Shown here one piece after another: positions 44,157 through 53,705 of a DNA stretch of 64,000 nt. Positions within the stretch are counted from its first letter, which is position 1. The number at the start of each line of letters is the position of its first letter. The notes below the pieces were generated by a model. It saw only the letters and a program-made list of their open reading frames with translations. It had not been told where the DNA came from and did no database searches. Made by a program: the position numbers and the translations under genes. Source of the DNA: Sphingobacterium sp. (GTDB taxonomy: Bacteria > Bacteroidota > Bacteroidia > Sphingobacteriales > Sphingobacteriaceae); NCBI GenBank assembly GCA_031286695.1, contig JAITTY010000008.1:1-64000 (forward strand), in the 5' to 3' direction.

Positions 44157-45782
44157 ATGAATTTAAAGAAATCATTATATCTAATCGCTTTGGGCTCATT
44201 GCCGCTTATCTCTTTCGCGCAATCCGATACCATTCCAGCAAACTGGTTTAACTTGGATTATAAAACGGATGGGGTAATGGGCATCAGTACGGAAAAAACA
44301 TATAAGACTTTATTGAAAGGCAGAAAATCCACCCCTGTCATTGTGGGGGTATTGGATGGTGGCGTTGATGTTTATCACGAGGATCTCAAAGACGTCGTCT
44401 GGATCAACACAAAAGATAGTCTTGCAAATGGTATAGATAATGATGGTAATGGCTATATCAATGATAAATACGGCTGGAACTTTATTGGAAACGCTGATGG
44501 CAAGGATGTGCAGTTCGATAACCTAGAATTGACACGGCAGCTTCGGATATTGGACAAAAAGTTTGCAAATATTACCGCCGCTACTGAGCTCAATGAAAAA
44601 GCTCGAAAAGCTTTCGCTAGCTATCAAAAGATGGTCGTTGAATATAAAAACAAACTGGAAGAAGCTAAGATGGGGCAATTTTCCTATGATGCGCTCAAAC
44701 GCAATATAGATGCTGTCGTTCGTGAAATCGGCAAGAAACCAGAAGACATCACGCCAGAAGATATAGACAATTTCAAAGCAACGACAAACACACAACGCAT
44801 TGCACTTGGCTATGCAAAGGATGAGATCCAAAACGGTGGCTTTATTAAATTTTTCAATGATATTACCGAAGGTGCAAAATATTTCAACAACCAAGTCGAC
44901 TATCATTTAAATAAAGACTACGACTCGCGTCCTATTGTTGGAGACAACTACGAGGATGCTTCAGAGCGACACTATGGCAATGCTGACGTAAAGGGGCCCG
45001 ATGCTTTGCATGGCAGCCATGTAGCAGGAATCATAGGTGCAAAACGCAATAATAATATAGGTATCAATGGTGTAGCAGACAATGTTAAGATACTTACCGT
45101 TAGACTCGTCCCCGATGGTGATGAGCGCGATAAAGATGTGGCAAATGCAATTCGTTATGCCGCAGACAACGGCGCCAAAGTACTTAATATGAGTTTTGGA
45201 AAAGGTTATGCCTATAACAAACAAGCGGTAGACGATGCGATCAAATACGCGGAATCAAAAGATGTATTGATGATCCATGCCGCAGGAAATGATAGTGAAG
45301 ATAACGATATAGAGCCTAATTTTCCGATGAAATATTATACGGACGCAAAGGGTGATACGACTGGGGTTGCTCAGGCCTGGATCACCGTAGGCGCAACGGG
45401 CCTTCATCTGGACAATGAGCTGCTGGCCGATTTTTCCAATTATGGCAAAAAAACGGTTGATGTTTTCGCTCCTGGCGTCCATATCAACTCCACTGTACCG
45501 GACTCCAAGTATAAAGAAGAACAAGGCACGAGTATGGCCGCACCTGTTGTTGCCGGTCTAGCTGCAATGATCCGCTCCTATTATCCAAATTTGAGTGCAG
45601 TTGAAACCAAACAGATTATTATGGAATCGGTGGAAAGGCCGGATCAGCTTGTGCAGGTGAAAGTAGGTGAAGACAGCACAAAAACCGTACGGTTAGCAGA
45701 CATTTCTGTCACCGGGGGGATTGTTAATGCCTATAATGCCATCATAAAAGCAGAAGAATATACCAACAAAAAGAAAAAATAA
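44157..45782 (+). CDS. Secreted subtilisin-like serine peptidase (S8)
   Basis: A 541-residue exported protease from ATG 44157 with signal peptide ending SLPLISFAQ. The catalytic triad: Asp in VGVLDGGVDVYHEDL near 62-76, His in LHGSHVAGIIGAKRNN near 283-298, Ser in GTSMAAPVVAGLAAM near 457-471. Between Asp and His is a helical insert of roughly 150 residues (LNEKARKAFASYQKMV), typical of a Bacteroidota S8 subgroup. A GTG six codons upstream (44139) is in frame but the ATG gives a cleaner signal peptide. A -7 box TATCTTTG lies at 44066-44073. Confidence 0.87.
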   Translation: MNLKKSLYLIALGSLPLISFAQSDTIPANWFNLDYKTDGVMGISTEKTYKTLLKGRKSTPVIVGVLDGGVDVYHEDLKDVVWINTKDSLANGIDNDGNGYINDKYGWNFIGNADGKDVQFDNLELTRQLRILDKKFANITAATELNEKARKAFASYQKMVVEYKNKLEEAKMGQFSYDALKRNIDAVVREIGKKPEDITPEDIDNFKATTNTQRIALGYAKDEIQNGGFIKFFNDITEGAKYFNNQVDYHLNKDYDSRPIVGDNYEDASERHYGNADVKGPDALHGSHVAGIIGAKRNNNIGINGVADNVKILTVRLVPDGDERDKDVANAIRYAADNGAKVLNMSFGKGYAYNKQAVDDAIKYAESKDVLMIHAAGNDSEDNDIEPNFPMKYYTDAKGDTTGVAQAWITVGATGLHLDNELLADFSNYGKKTVDVFAPGVHINSTVPDSKYKEEQGTSMAAPVVAGLAAMIRSYYPNLSAVETKQIIMESVERPDQLVQVKVGEDSTKTVRLADISVTGGIVNAYNAIIKAEEYTNKKKK

Positions 45783-45855
45783 ATATTTCTCGTTTTTTAT
45801 ACCAAAACTATCTTTTGTCCGTTTAATTAATTAACTTACAGAGACAAAACACAGG

Positions 45856-46053
45856 ATGCTTATGGTAGAAAACTTTACCCAATCAGAAAATGAAGTTCAA
45901 AATTTGCTAACCCAAAACGAGAAGGTAATGACAGACGAGGACATAGAAAATGAATTGAAACTTCAATTACCAAAAATGTTGCTTAATCCAAGCAAAAGAA
46001 GTATTGAGAATATCTTGGCATATTCCAAACAAATGGAAAAAAGAAAGGCCTAG
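45856..46053 (+). CDS. Small charged protein, 65 residues
   Basis: A 65-residue hydrophilic, probably helical protein (VENFTQSENEVQNLLTQNEK, SKRSIENILAYSKQMEKR). No signal, Cys or membrane segment. Small proteins ending in SIxNILAYSK-like sequences occur widely in Bacteroidota without known function. It follows the S8 peptidase by 73 bp and has its own terminator. Confidence 0.55.
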   Translation: MLMVENFTQSENEVQNLLTQNEKVMTDEDIENELKLQLPKMLLNPSKRSIENILAYSKQMEKRKA

Positions 46054-46078
46054 TCTAGCGATTAGGCCTTATTTTTTT
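46045..46078 (+). terminator. Intrinsic terminator after the small charged protein
   Basis: AAGGCCTA (46045-46052) pairs with TAGGCCTT (46063-46070), followed by ATTTTTTT. Confidence 0.75.
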
Positions 46079-46242
46079 AACCCAATTTACCCCCTACTTA
46101 GCAGGAACCTAAAATGGTTACCATATGCCACACGCTTTGCGAACTAAAATCCCGTTATTCACGATGTACTGGCTATTGACATCCTTCATCGCTCCATTTA
46201 AATTGTCGCGCTTACGGAAAGCAACTCCTTTCACTGCACTTT

Positions 46243-46279
46243 AAAATTTCTTTTTTGATGGAAATTTTGGCTAGTTTTG
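46243..46279 (+). promoter_or_regulatory. nth promoter with AAAATTTC-N10-GAAATTTT inverted repeat
   Basis: AAAATTTC (46243-46250), 10 bp, GAAATTTT (46261-46268), GGC, TAGTTTTG (46272-46279). It is the same architecture as before rbfA (16969-17005). The predicted RNA start falls at or next to ATG 46285, so the nth message would be leaderless. Confidence 0.55.
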
Positions 46280-46284
46280 AACTA

Positions 46285-46950
46285 ATGTTAAAACAAGAAC
46301 GATATAAGGCTTTTGTAGACTACTTCTCCAAAAATAGTCCTGACGCACAGACAGAACTCAACTATAGTAATCCGTTTGAATTACTGGTCGCTGTTATTTT
46401 ATCCGCCCAATGCACCGATAAAAGGATCAACCAGGTCACGCCCAAATTGTTTGCACGCTACCCGGATGCACATAGTTTAGCCGCTTCCAGCGTGGACGAG
46501 GTCTTTAGCTATATACGATCCGTAAGCTATCCGAACAATAAAGCCAAACACCTCGTTGGAATGGCCCAGATGCTGATAGAAAAATTCGATAACATTGTAC
46601 CGGAAAAAATTGAGGAACTTGTGAAACTCCCTGGGGTAGGTCGAAAAACTGCTAACGTGATCTCTTCTGTAGTTTATCATAATCCTGCAATGGCTGTAGA
46701 TACACATGTTTTTCGTGTTGCAAACCGTCTTGGACTAACCTATCGGGCAACGACACCATTGGCTGTGGAAAAACAGCTGGTAAAAAATCTGCCCAAAGAT
46801 ACCATTGCCATTGCCCATCACTGGCTTATCTTACATGGGCGTTATATATGCCTGGCCCGAAAACCGCTTTGTGAGAAATGCCCTATCACCTATATGTGCA
46901 AATACTTTGAGAAAAATCACCATATAAAAAGTGTTTCAGAGATCCTGTAA
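46285..46950 (+). CDS. nth: Endonuclease III
   Basis: A 221-residue DNA glycosylase/AP lyase that removes oxidised pyrimidines. The helix-hairpin-helix is LVKLPGVGRKTANVISSV near 113-130, with the catalytic Lys in GRKTA; the catalytic Asp is in AVDTHVFRVANRLG near 138-151. A 4Fe-4S loop with C-x6-C-x2-C-x5-C spacing lies near 191-207 (CLARKPLCEKCPITYMC). The frame is open back to 46255, but the promoter lies inside that stretch, so ATG 46285 is taken. Confidence 0.93.
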   Translation: MLKQERYKAFVDYFSKNSPDAQTELNYSNPFELLVAVILSAQCTDKRINQVTPKLFARYPDAHSLAASSVDEVFSYIRSVSYPNNKAKHLVGMAQMLIEKFDNIVPEKIEELVKLPGVGRKTANVISSVVYHNPAMAVDTHVFRVANRLGLTYRATTPLAVEKQLVKNLPKDTIAIAHHWLILHGRYICLARKPLCEKCPITYMCKYFEKNHHIKSVSEIL

Positions 46951-47032
46951 ATAAAAAAAAACTAATTTTTTTAGTGAAAATATTTGGTTTATGATTTTTA
47001 ATTTTTAATTTTGAGAAATATATACTAAAAAT

Positions 47033-48058
47033 ATGAGCAACACAGATAAACTAAAAGCTTTACAGCTGACGTTAGATAAATTGGAAAAGAACTTTGGAAA
47101 AGGTTCAATTATGAAGTTAGGAGATACTGCTGTTGAGCCAATCGAGGCGATTTCTACAGGATCTTTAGGTTTGGATATTGCTTTAGGAATTGGCGGTGTG
47201 CCAAAAGGCCGTATCATTGAAATTTATGGACCTGAATCTTCAGGTAAAACTACTTTAGCAACACACATTGTTGCCGAAGCACAGAAAAAAGGTGGTATTG
47301 CAGCGATCATTGATGCTGAGCATGCTTTTGATAAATATTACGCTCAAAAGTTAGGTGTGGATGTAGAAAACTTATTGATTTCTCAACCAGATAATGGCGA
47401 GCAGGGCCTAGAAATTGCAGATAATTTAATCCGTTCAGGTGCAATCGACGTCATCGTTATTGACTCTGTTGCAGCTTTAGTCCCAAAAGGTGAAATCGAA
47501 GGCGAAATGGGTGATTCTAAAATGGGTCTTCAGGCTCGTTTGATGTCTCAGGCATTGCGTAAGTTAACAGGTACAATTGCAAAAACAAACTGCTGTTGTA
47601 TTTTCATCAACCAATTGCGTGAAAAAATTGGTGTGATGTTCGGTAACCCAGAAACAACAACAGGTGGTAATGCATTAAAATTCTATGCTTCCGTACGTTT
47701 AGATATCCGCCGTACATCACAAATCAAAGACTCTGACGAAGTATCGGGTAACCGCGTCAAAGTGAAAATTGTAAAAAATAAAGTAGCACCTCCATTCCGT
47801 ATCGCGGAATTTGATATTATCTTCGGTGAAGGTATTTCTAAAGTAGGCGAAATCATCGATTTAGGTGTTGAATATGGTATCATCAAAAAAGCAGGTTCAT
47901 GGTTTAGCTATGGCGAAACGAAATTAGGACAAGGTAGAGATGCCGTTAAAGCCTTATTATTCGACAATCCAGATTTAATGGATGAACTTGAGGCTAAAAT
48001 CCGCGCAGAAGTAACAGGAGAAGATCCAATGCTTCAAATCGAGGAGAACGAAGACTAG
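47033..48058 (+). CDS. recA: Recombinase A
   Basis: The 341-residue strand-exchange and SOS coprotease protein. Walker A is [11 protein letters not shown] near 67-77, Walker [13 protein letters not shown] near 141-152, loop L1 [20 protein letters not shown] near 157-176, and loop L2 [21 protein letters not shown] near 199-219. Codon use is biased (frequent TTA, GGT, CGT) as in highly expressed genes. It is alone, between nth and a strong terminator. Confidence 0.97.
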   Translation: MSNTDKLKALQLTLDKLEKNFGKGSIMKLGDTAVEPIEAISTGSLGLDIALGIGGVPKGRIIEIYGPESSGKTTLATHIVAEAQKKGGIAAIIDAEHAFDKYYAQKLGVDVENLLISQPDNGEQGLEIADNLIRSGAIDVIVIDSVAALVPKGEIEGEMGDSKMGLQARLMSQALRKLTGTIAKTNCCCIFINQLREKIGVMFGNPETTTGGNALKFYASVRLDIRRTSQIKDSDEVSGNRVKVKIVKNKVAPPFRIAEFDIIFGEGISKVGEIIDLGVEYGIIKKAGSWFSYGETKLGQGRDAVKALLFDNPDLMDELEAKIRAEVTGEDPMLQIEENED

Positions 48059-48084
48059 TTGCTGTAAAAATTAGTATAATGTAG

Positions 48085-48118
48085 GTAGCCATCTTGTATA
48101 AGATGGCTACTTTTTTTT
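48085..48118 (+). terminator. Intrinsic terminator of recA
   Basis: GTAGCCATCTT (48085-48095), loop GTAT, AAGATGGCTAC (48100-48110), then eight T. A textbook rho-independent terminator. Confidence 0.9.
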
Positions 48119-48261
48119 GCGACAAAGTTCAAACCATGCTAAGCTTAAATGATTATTTTGTTACATGTCCAAAGTTTTCAATTTGTACTAATAGATTTTG
48201 TTATTTTTAGCACGGCGAACTAAAACCGCCTGACATCCAAATGCTAAACTTAATATAAACA

Positions 48262-49029
48262 ATGAATCGTAAACTCATTCCATTCCTTTTGATACTGCTA
48301 GGATCAGTATTTCATCTCCATGCACAAACGATACGAGTACTCTCCTTTAATATTCATCATGGGAATCCACCTGCTGAAAAAGAATCTATTATCAATCTTG
48401 ACACTATTGCCACCATTATTAAAAATTCAAAGGCGGACCTCGTTGGGCTTCAAGAAATTGATGTCAATCTTGGTCGTTCATATTTTGAAAACCAAGCTAA
48501 AAAACTTGCTCAACTAACAGGTATGTACTATATATTTTCCAAAGGAATAGACCTTGAGAAAGGGGAATATGGCACAGCAATTTTATCTAAGCAGCCAATT
48601 GAACGCGTAGAAAAACATTTTCTGCCGTCCCCAGTGGAGAGTGAAAGACGTAGTTTAGCTGTAATCGAAGTGACTATTCATAAAAAGAAACTTCTATTTG
48701 CCAATACACACCTTGATCTCAGAGACAAAAACAAAATTGAACAAGCAAAATTTATCACCCATCGTTTCAAGAATGAAAAATTGCCCGTCATCCTTGTTGG
48801 CGATTTAAACTCTGAGCCCAAAGATCCCGCCATTACAGAACTCGGCAAAGTATTCATAAAAAGCAATATCGCCAATGGATTTACTTTTCCCCAAGACAAA
48901 CCCAATACCGAAATCGATTATATTATGATCAATAAAACGGCTAATGCAAAATTCGCTAACCATCGGATTCTGGACGAAAAATACGCTAGTGATCATAGAC
49001 CCTTATATGTAGAAGTCAATATCAAATAA
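48262..49029 (+). CDS. Secreted endonuclease/exonuclease/phosphatase-family protein
   Basis: A 255-residue exported EEP-superfamily hydrolase with signal peptide (about 1-21, ending HLHAQ). The metal-site motifs are RVLSFNIHHG near 25-34, LVGLQEIDVNL near 61-71, NTHLDLRDK near 148-156, VGDLNSEP near 178-185, DYIMIN near 219-224 and ASDHRPLYVEV near 243-253. The substrate could be a phosphodiester or phospholipid. It precedes a Tat-exported phosphoesterase by 18 bp, so the pair probably forms a periplasmic phosphate-scavenging unit. Confidence 0.82.
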   Translation: MNRKLIPFLLILLGSVFHLHAQTIRVLSFNIHHGNPPAEKESIINLDTIATIIKNSKADLVGLQEIDVNLGRSYFENQAKKLAQLTGMYYIFSKGIDLEKGEYGTAILSKQPIERVEKHFLPSPVESERRSLAVIEVTIHKKKLLFANTHLDLRDKNKIEQAKFITHRFKNEKLPVILVGDLNSEPKDPAITELGKVFIKSNIANGFTFPQDKPNTEIDYIMINKTANAKFANHRILDEKYASDHRPLYVEVNIK

Positions 49030-49047
49030 TTTATTGAACCAATTATT

Positions 49048-50229
49048 ATGAATTTTAATAGAAGAAGATTTTTGGAAACCCTGGCACTGGCTGGGATCAC
49101 ACTGCCCAATATAAGCACCGCAAAAGAGAAAACTGCAGACAATACGGAGGACGAGTTCAGTTTTGTCGTACCGGCCTATTTGCAAAATCAAACGGAAACA
49201 GGCGTCAGTATTTTTACAATTTTGAGCAAAGAGGCTTTTGCTTGGCTCGAAATTCTCGATAACACGGGAAATGTCCAGAAAGAAATCTACCAATCCGAAG
49301 ATGGGATGATCAATGCAAATACCGACTTTTTTCACTTTGTTATTGAGGACGCTCCCCGATCCTTTCGTTACCGCATCAAGGCGAAAGAAATTCAAAAGTT
49401 CGATCCTTATAAAATTGTGTACGGTCAGGAAATAGAAACTCCCATTTTCGAGGCTAAATTAGCCAAAAACAATCAGGAGCAGATTCGTTGTCTCGTATAC
49501 AACGATGTCCATGAAGAAAAAAGCAGCTACCGCGACCTTATCCCAAATCAGGATATTTCGCCTTACGATTTCTTTGTGATGAATGGAGACTCCTTTCATT
49601 ATGTTACCAATCAGCAAGATATTACAGAGAAGCTACTAAAGCCAATTGAGTTTTTTGCGACTAGTAAACCATTCATTATGAACCGAGGGAATCACGAAAC
49701 AAGGGGATCTTTCGCTCGCAATTTCAAACGATATTTTGGTTATCCGGACAATAAATATTATCAAGCTTTTAAAAGAGGGCCTATTTTTTGGATCATGCTA
49801 GATAGTGGCGAAGACAAGCCTGACAGCCATGAGGTATATGCCGGAACAGTCGATTACGATAACTATCGAAAAGAACAGGCCAAATGGCTGGAGAAAGTCC
49901 TGCAGTCTAAAGAAAGAAAGGCAGCCCAACATACTGTTGTGATTAGCCATATACCAATTTTCCATTCGGATGACTGGCACGGCACCTTGGATAACAGAGC
50001 GTGTTTTCATCCCTTATTTCAAAAATATAAAATTGATGTCATGATTTCTGGTCACACACACCAATACGGATACTACCCCGCAGATAAAGACCACAATTAC
50101 CCTGTATTTATAGGTGGCGGTCCAAAAGCCGGCAAAAGAACGATCATTGATGTAACTGGTACCAATAAATCATTGGCCATACGGATGACCAGAGACGATG
50201 GAACAGAATTGGGGCTATTTAAAAAATAG
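49048..50229 (+). CDS. Tat-exported metallophosphoesterase
   Basis: A 393-residue calcineurin-like phosphoesterase. The N-terminus NRRRFLETLALAGITLP is a twin-arginine signal. A beta-rich region (about 30-140), like the N-terminal domain of purple acid phosphatases, precedes the catalytic domain with YNDVHEEK near 151-158, MNGDSFHY near 179-186, NRGNHETRG near 212-220, VISHIPIFHSDDWHG near 304-318 and ISGHTHQYGYYP near 336-347, the dinuclear metal ligands. It lies 18 bp after the EEP gene. Confidence 0.82.
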   Translation: MNFNRRRFLETLALAGITLPNISTAKEKTADNTEDEFSFVVPAYLQNQTETGVSIFTILSKEAFAWLEILDNTGNVQKEIYQSEDGMINANTDFFHFVIEDAPRSFRYRIKAKEIQKFDPYKIVYGQEIETPIFEAKLAKNNQEQIRCLVYNDVHEEKSSYRDLIPNQDISPYDFFVMNGDSFHYVTNQQDITEKLLKPIEFFATSKPFIMNRGNHETRGSFARNFKRYFGYPDNKYYQAFKRGPIFWIMLDSGEDKPDSHEVYAGTVDYDNYRKEQAKWLEKVLQSKERKAAQHTVVISHIPIFHSDDWHGTLDNRACFHPLFQKYKIDVMISGHTHQYGYYPADKDHNYPVFIGGGPKAGKRTIIDVTGTNKSLAIRMTRDDGTELGLFKK

Positions 50230-50230
50230 A

Positions 50231-50255
50231 AAAGGGCGCTTTACAAGCGCCCTTT
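50231..50255. terminator. Bidirectional terminator between phosphoesterase and pruA
   Basis: AAAGGGCGCTT (50231-50241) and AAGCGCCCTTT (50245-50255) pair around TAC, between convergent genes. Confidence 0.8.
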
Positions 50256-50288
50256 CATATATTTCACAAGGTAGCTACATACGCTCCC

Positions 50289-51926
50289 TTATTCTCCTTT
50301 TTCCAAGAAAGGATATCTATAATCTGTATCTGGATTAAATGTCTCTTTGATTGTACGTGGAGACACCCAACGAAGCAAGTTGATCATTGAGCCTGCTTTG
50401 TCATTGGTACCCGAACCTCTAGCACCACCAAATGGCTGCTGACCTACAACAGCACCGGTACACTTATCGTTCACATAGAAGTTACCCGCAGCATGTCTCA
50501 GTTTATCTGTCGCTAAATTAATAGCATAACGGTCTTGTGCAATAATTGAACCTGTCAGCGCATAAATCGAAGTCCTGTCAACGATATCTAATGTTTCTTC
50601 AAACTTAGCATCCTCGTAAACATATATGGTCAATACTGGTCCGAACAACTCTTCAACCATTGTTTCGTAATCAGGTTTTGACGCTTCAATGATTGTTGGA
50701 TGAATGAAATAGCCCTTAGATTTATCGTAAGTACCACCGACTACAATTTCCGCATCACTAGATTCTTTGGCTCTATCGATGTATTTTGCCAACTTATCAA
50801 ATGATTTCTCATCAATAACAGCATTGATAAAGTTTGTAAAATCTTCTGTTCCACCGATCGTAAATGACTTCACATCGTTGGTCATAGATTCTTTCAATGC
50901 TGGCCACAATGATTTAGGAATATAAGCGCGCGATGCTGCAGAACATTTTTGACCTTGGTATTCAAAGGCACCACGTACCAATGCAGTATTAGCCGCTTTC
51001 AAATCTGCGGAAGGATGAACAACGATGAAATCCTTACCACCGGTTTCACCAACGATACGTGGGTAGGTTTTATAACGGTGAATATTGTTACCGATCGTTT
51101 TCCAGATGTCCTGGAATACGCCAGTTGAACCTGTGAAGTGGATACCCGCAAAATCAGGATGTTGGAAAATCACATCACCTGCATCAGGACCAGAAACATA
51201 GACCAAGTTGATTACACCATCCGGAAGTCCAGCTTCACGGAAGATTTTCATCAATACATTCGCTGAATAGATTTGTGTGTTGGATGGTTTCCATACCACG
51301 ACATTACCCATCATGGCAACACATGAAGGTAAATTACCTGCAATAGCTGTAAAATTGAATGGAGTCAATGCGAATACGAAACCCTCCAGAGGGCGTTGCT
51401 CCACACGGTTCCAAACACCTTTTCCAGAAATAGGAGGTTGTTGCTTATAGATTTCAGTCATGTACTGCACATTAAAGCGCAAAAAGTCTGTAATCTCACA
51501 TGCTGAGTCAATTTCTGCCTGATATGGGTTTTTAGATTGACCCAACATAGTCGCAGCATTCAGCTCATAACGGTATTTTCCTGAAATCAATTCAGCAGCT
51601 TTTAAGAATATCGCCGCACGATCTTCCCATGTAAGATTTTCCCAATCTTTTTTTGCAGCTAAAGCGGCATTGATTGCATCTGTTACGTGAGATTTATCAC
51701 CTTGGTTGTATTGACCTAAAATATGTTGATGGTCATGTGGAGGAGCTATTGTTACTTTGTGAGAAGTAGTGATTTCTTTACCGCCAATATACATTGGGAT
51801 ATCGATCTGTTTTGAACGTGCCTCATCAATTGCTGCTTTTAACAATTTGCGTTCTTTCGTTCCGACAGCGTAAGTGTACACCGGTTCATTGGTAGGAACA
51901 GGAACTGTAAAAAATCCTTTAGACAT
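50289..51926 (-). CDS. pruA: 1-pyrroline-5-carboxylate dehydrogenase
   Basis: A 545-residue ALDH4 enzyme that oxidises glutamate-5-semialdehyde to glutamate in proline and ornithine catabolism. GETGGKDF near 292-299 supplies the catalytic Glu and FEYQGQKCSAASRAYIP near 317-333 the nucleophilic Cys. The C-terminal GGARGSGTNDKAGS segment is typical for monofunctional PruA. No proline dehydrogenase domain is fused and putA-type genes are not adjacent. It stands as a single gene. Confidence 0.93.
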   Translation of the reverse strand: MSKGFFTVPVPTNEPVYTYAVGTKERKLLKAAIDEARSKQIDIPMYIGGKEITTSHKVTIAPPHDHQHILGQYNQGDKSHVTDAINAALAAKKDWENLTWEDRAAIFLKAAELISGKYRYELNAATMLGQSKNPYQAEIDSACEITDFLRFNVQYMTEIYKQQPPISGKGVWNRVEQRPLEGFVFALTPFNFTAIAGNLPSCVAMMGNVVVWKPSNTQIYSANVLMKIFREAGLPDGVINLVYVSGPDAGDVIFQHPDFAGIHFTGSTGVFQDIWKTIGNNIHRYKTYPRIVGETGGKDFIVVHPSADLKAANTALVRGAFEYQGQKCSAASRAYIPKSLWPALKESMTNDVKSFTIGGTEDFTNFINAVIDEKSFDKLAKYIDRAKESSDAEIVVGGTYDKSKGYFIHPTIIEASKPDYETMVEELFGPVLTIYVYEDAKFEETLDIVDRTSIYALTGSIIAQDRYAINLATDKLRHAAGNFYVNDKCTGAVVGQQPFGGARGSGTNDKAGSMINLLRWVSPRTIKETFNPDTDYRYPFLEKGE

Positions 51927-52094
51927 ATTACAATTATTTATTATTCATTCAAAAATGCTATTTATGAATCATGAAGCTATCAAGTTTATTCATCCCATTA
52001 TCAGGCATGAGAAACCATGGTTTCAACTTATTAGCAGGATACTAAATAGCGCTAATAGAAGTAAAATTACCTCAAATTTTATGAATACCCAAAG

Positions 52095-52748
52095 TTACTG
52101 TCCCTCTTTGAGCACCTTGGAAAAGATACGTTTAAATTTTTCCAATTTCGGTTTAATCACCAATTGGCAGTATGGTTCTTTTCCATTTAACCGATAATAA
52201 TCTTGATGATAGTCTTCTGCTGGATAAAATACCGTTGCCGGAACTACTTCGGTTACAATAGGTTTATTGTAAACCTTCTCTTTTTCCAAAGCTGAAAGAT
52301 AATACCGCGTCTTGTCAAGCTGTTCTTTATTGTGCACAAAAATAGCTGAACGATATTGCGTGCCAACGTCATTGCCTTGTCGATTGAGTTCGGTAGGATC
52401 ATGTGCTACGAAAAACGCTTCCAATAGCTGATCGTAACTGATCACATTGGGATCAAAAATAATATTAGTCGCTTCGGCATGTCCTGTACTTCCGGTACAC
52501 ACTTGGGCATAGGTTGGTTTTTTGACCCATCCTCCAGTATAACCAGAGACAACATTTACAACACCTTTCAATTCTTTAAACTGTGCTTCGGTACACCAAA
52601 AACAGCCTGCGGCAAATGTTGCCGTATCCAGCTTCGCCGTATTTTTTGTAGGCAATTTTGAGAAGTCTGTTTTCTCTGCTTGCTGTTCCTGCCCCTGACA
52701 GGAAGTAAAGACAAAAAGAGCCACCAAAATTATATAAAGATTTTTCAT
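52095..52748 (-). CDS. msrA: Peptide-methionine (S)-S-oxide reductase, lipoprotein form
   Basis: From ATG 52748 the protein has 217 residues with a lipoprotein signal (lipobox VFTSC, Cys about 17). It then carries the MsrA domain with the catalytic Cys in FAAGCFWCTEAQFKEL near 46-61 and GHAEATNIIFDP near 93-104. It repairs oxidised methionine, here outside the cytoplasm. The usual fused or neighbouring msrB is absent. sodA lies next upstream on the same strand, so two oxidative-stress enzymes are close together, but a terminator separates them. Confidence 0.9.
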   Translation of the reverse strand: MKNLYIILVALFVFTSCQGQEQQAEKTDFSKLPTKNTAKLDTATFAAGCFWCTEAQFKELKGVVNVVSGYTGGWVKKPTYAQVCTGSTGHAEATNIIFDPNVISYDQLLEAFFVAHDPTELNRQGNDVGTQYRSAIFVHNKEQLDKTRYYLSALEKEKVYNKPIVTEVVPATVFYPAEDYHQDYYRLNGKEPYCQLVIKPKLEKFKRIFSKVLKEGQ

Positions 52749-52854
52749 GTATTTAATTGTCAATTTGCTTGTCCGGGCTACAAACCATTCTTGCTTTCAA
52801 CTAGACGCCCTGCTAATGCAAACAATACAAAAAATGGACTCAGTGCACGGAAAC

Positions 52855-52945
52855 AAAACCTTCATGATTTTGCAGATACCAACAGCTAGCAAATCGAACT
52901 GAATGTTCTTTCTAGCCAATAACATCAGACACTTTCAAAAAAAAA
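52855..52945 (+). repeat. Dispersed intergenic repeat, copy A (reference)
   Basis: Begins AAAACCTTCATGATTTTGCA, has ACCAACAGCTAGC near 52878 and ends GTTCTTTCTAGCCAATAACA then TCAGACACTTTC and an A-run. Related copies: 16854-16942 (minus), 59147-59233 (plus), 5108-5190 (plus, diverged). It runs into the sodA terminator. Confidence 0.65.
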
Positions 52946-52972
52946 GCGACAATAAATTAAATTGTCGCTTTT
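52942..52972 (-). terminator. Terminator of sodA
   Basis: AAAAGCGACAAT (52942-52953) pairs with ATTGTCGCTTTT (52961-52972). On the minus strand it follows sodA and ends in a T-run. Confidence 0.8.
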
Positions 52973-52995
52973 CTGATTTACTATCAAATGATCAA

Positions 52996-53604
52996 TTATT
53001 TTGCAGCAGCATAGTTTTGTGCTACGGCATCCCAATTGATAACATTAAAGATTTCTTCTAAATATGCTGGACGCTTATTTTGGAACTTCAAATAATATGC
53101 ATGCTCCCACACGTCGATCCCTAAGATAGGAGTCCCTTTTACCTCAGCAACATCCATCAAGGGATTGTCTTGGTTTGGTGTAGAAGTTACGGCTAATTTA
53201 CCGTCAGCACCAACGATTAACCAAGCCCATCCTGATCCAAAGCGAGTTGCACCTGCTGCTTGAAGTTGTTTTTTCAACTCATCAAATGAACCAAAAGTAG
53301 CATTAATTGCATCCGCTAATTCACCTGTTGGTGCGCCACCAGCATTTGGACCCAAAACTTTCCAAAACAAAGAGTGGTTATAGTGACCACCACCATTGTT
53401 ACGTACTGCTGCTGAATATTTACTTACGTTTTTGATGATATCCAATAAAGATAGATTCTCTGCGTCTGTTCCTGCGATTGCTTTATTTAAATTATCCACA
53501 TATGCCTGATGGTGTCTGTCATGGTGGATTTCCATTGTAGTTTTGTCAATATGTGGTTCCAATGCGTCGGCTGCGTATGGTAACGCTTCTAATTCAAATG
53601 CCAT
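52996..53604 (-). CDS. sodA: Superoxide dismutase, Fe/Mn type
   Basis: A 202-residue cytoplasmic enzyme. The four metal ligands are His in [16 protein letters not shown] near 27, His in [16 protein letters not shown] near 77, and Asp and His in [20 protein letters not shown] near 163-167. The choice of Fe or Mn cannot be settled by eye. It is a single-gene unit with its own terminator. Confidence 0.94.
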   Translation of the reverse strand: MAFELEALPYAADALEPHIDKTTMEIHHDRHHQAYVDNLNKAIAGTDAENLSLLDIIKNVSKYSAAVRNNGGGHYNHSLFWKVLGPNAGGAPTGELADAINATFGSFDELKKQLQAAGATRFGSGWAWLIVGADGKLAVTSTPNQDNPLMDVAEVKGTPILGIDVWEHAYYLKFQNKRPAYLEEIFNVINWDAVAQNYAAAK

Positions 53605-53705
53605 ATCTATTTTAATTTAAATGTTTATTACTTCGTTTATACATACAAATATAACACAATATACACGGTTATGTTTTTATGTGTTACAATAAATTCGTTA
53701 TTTCT

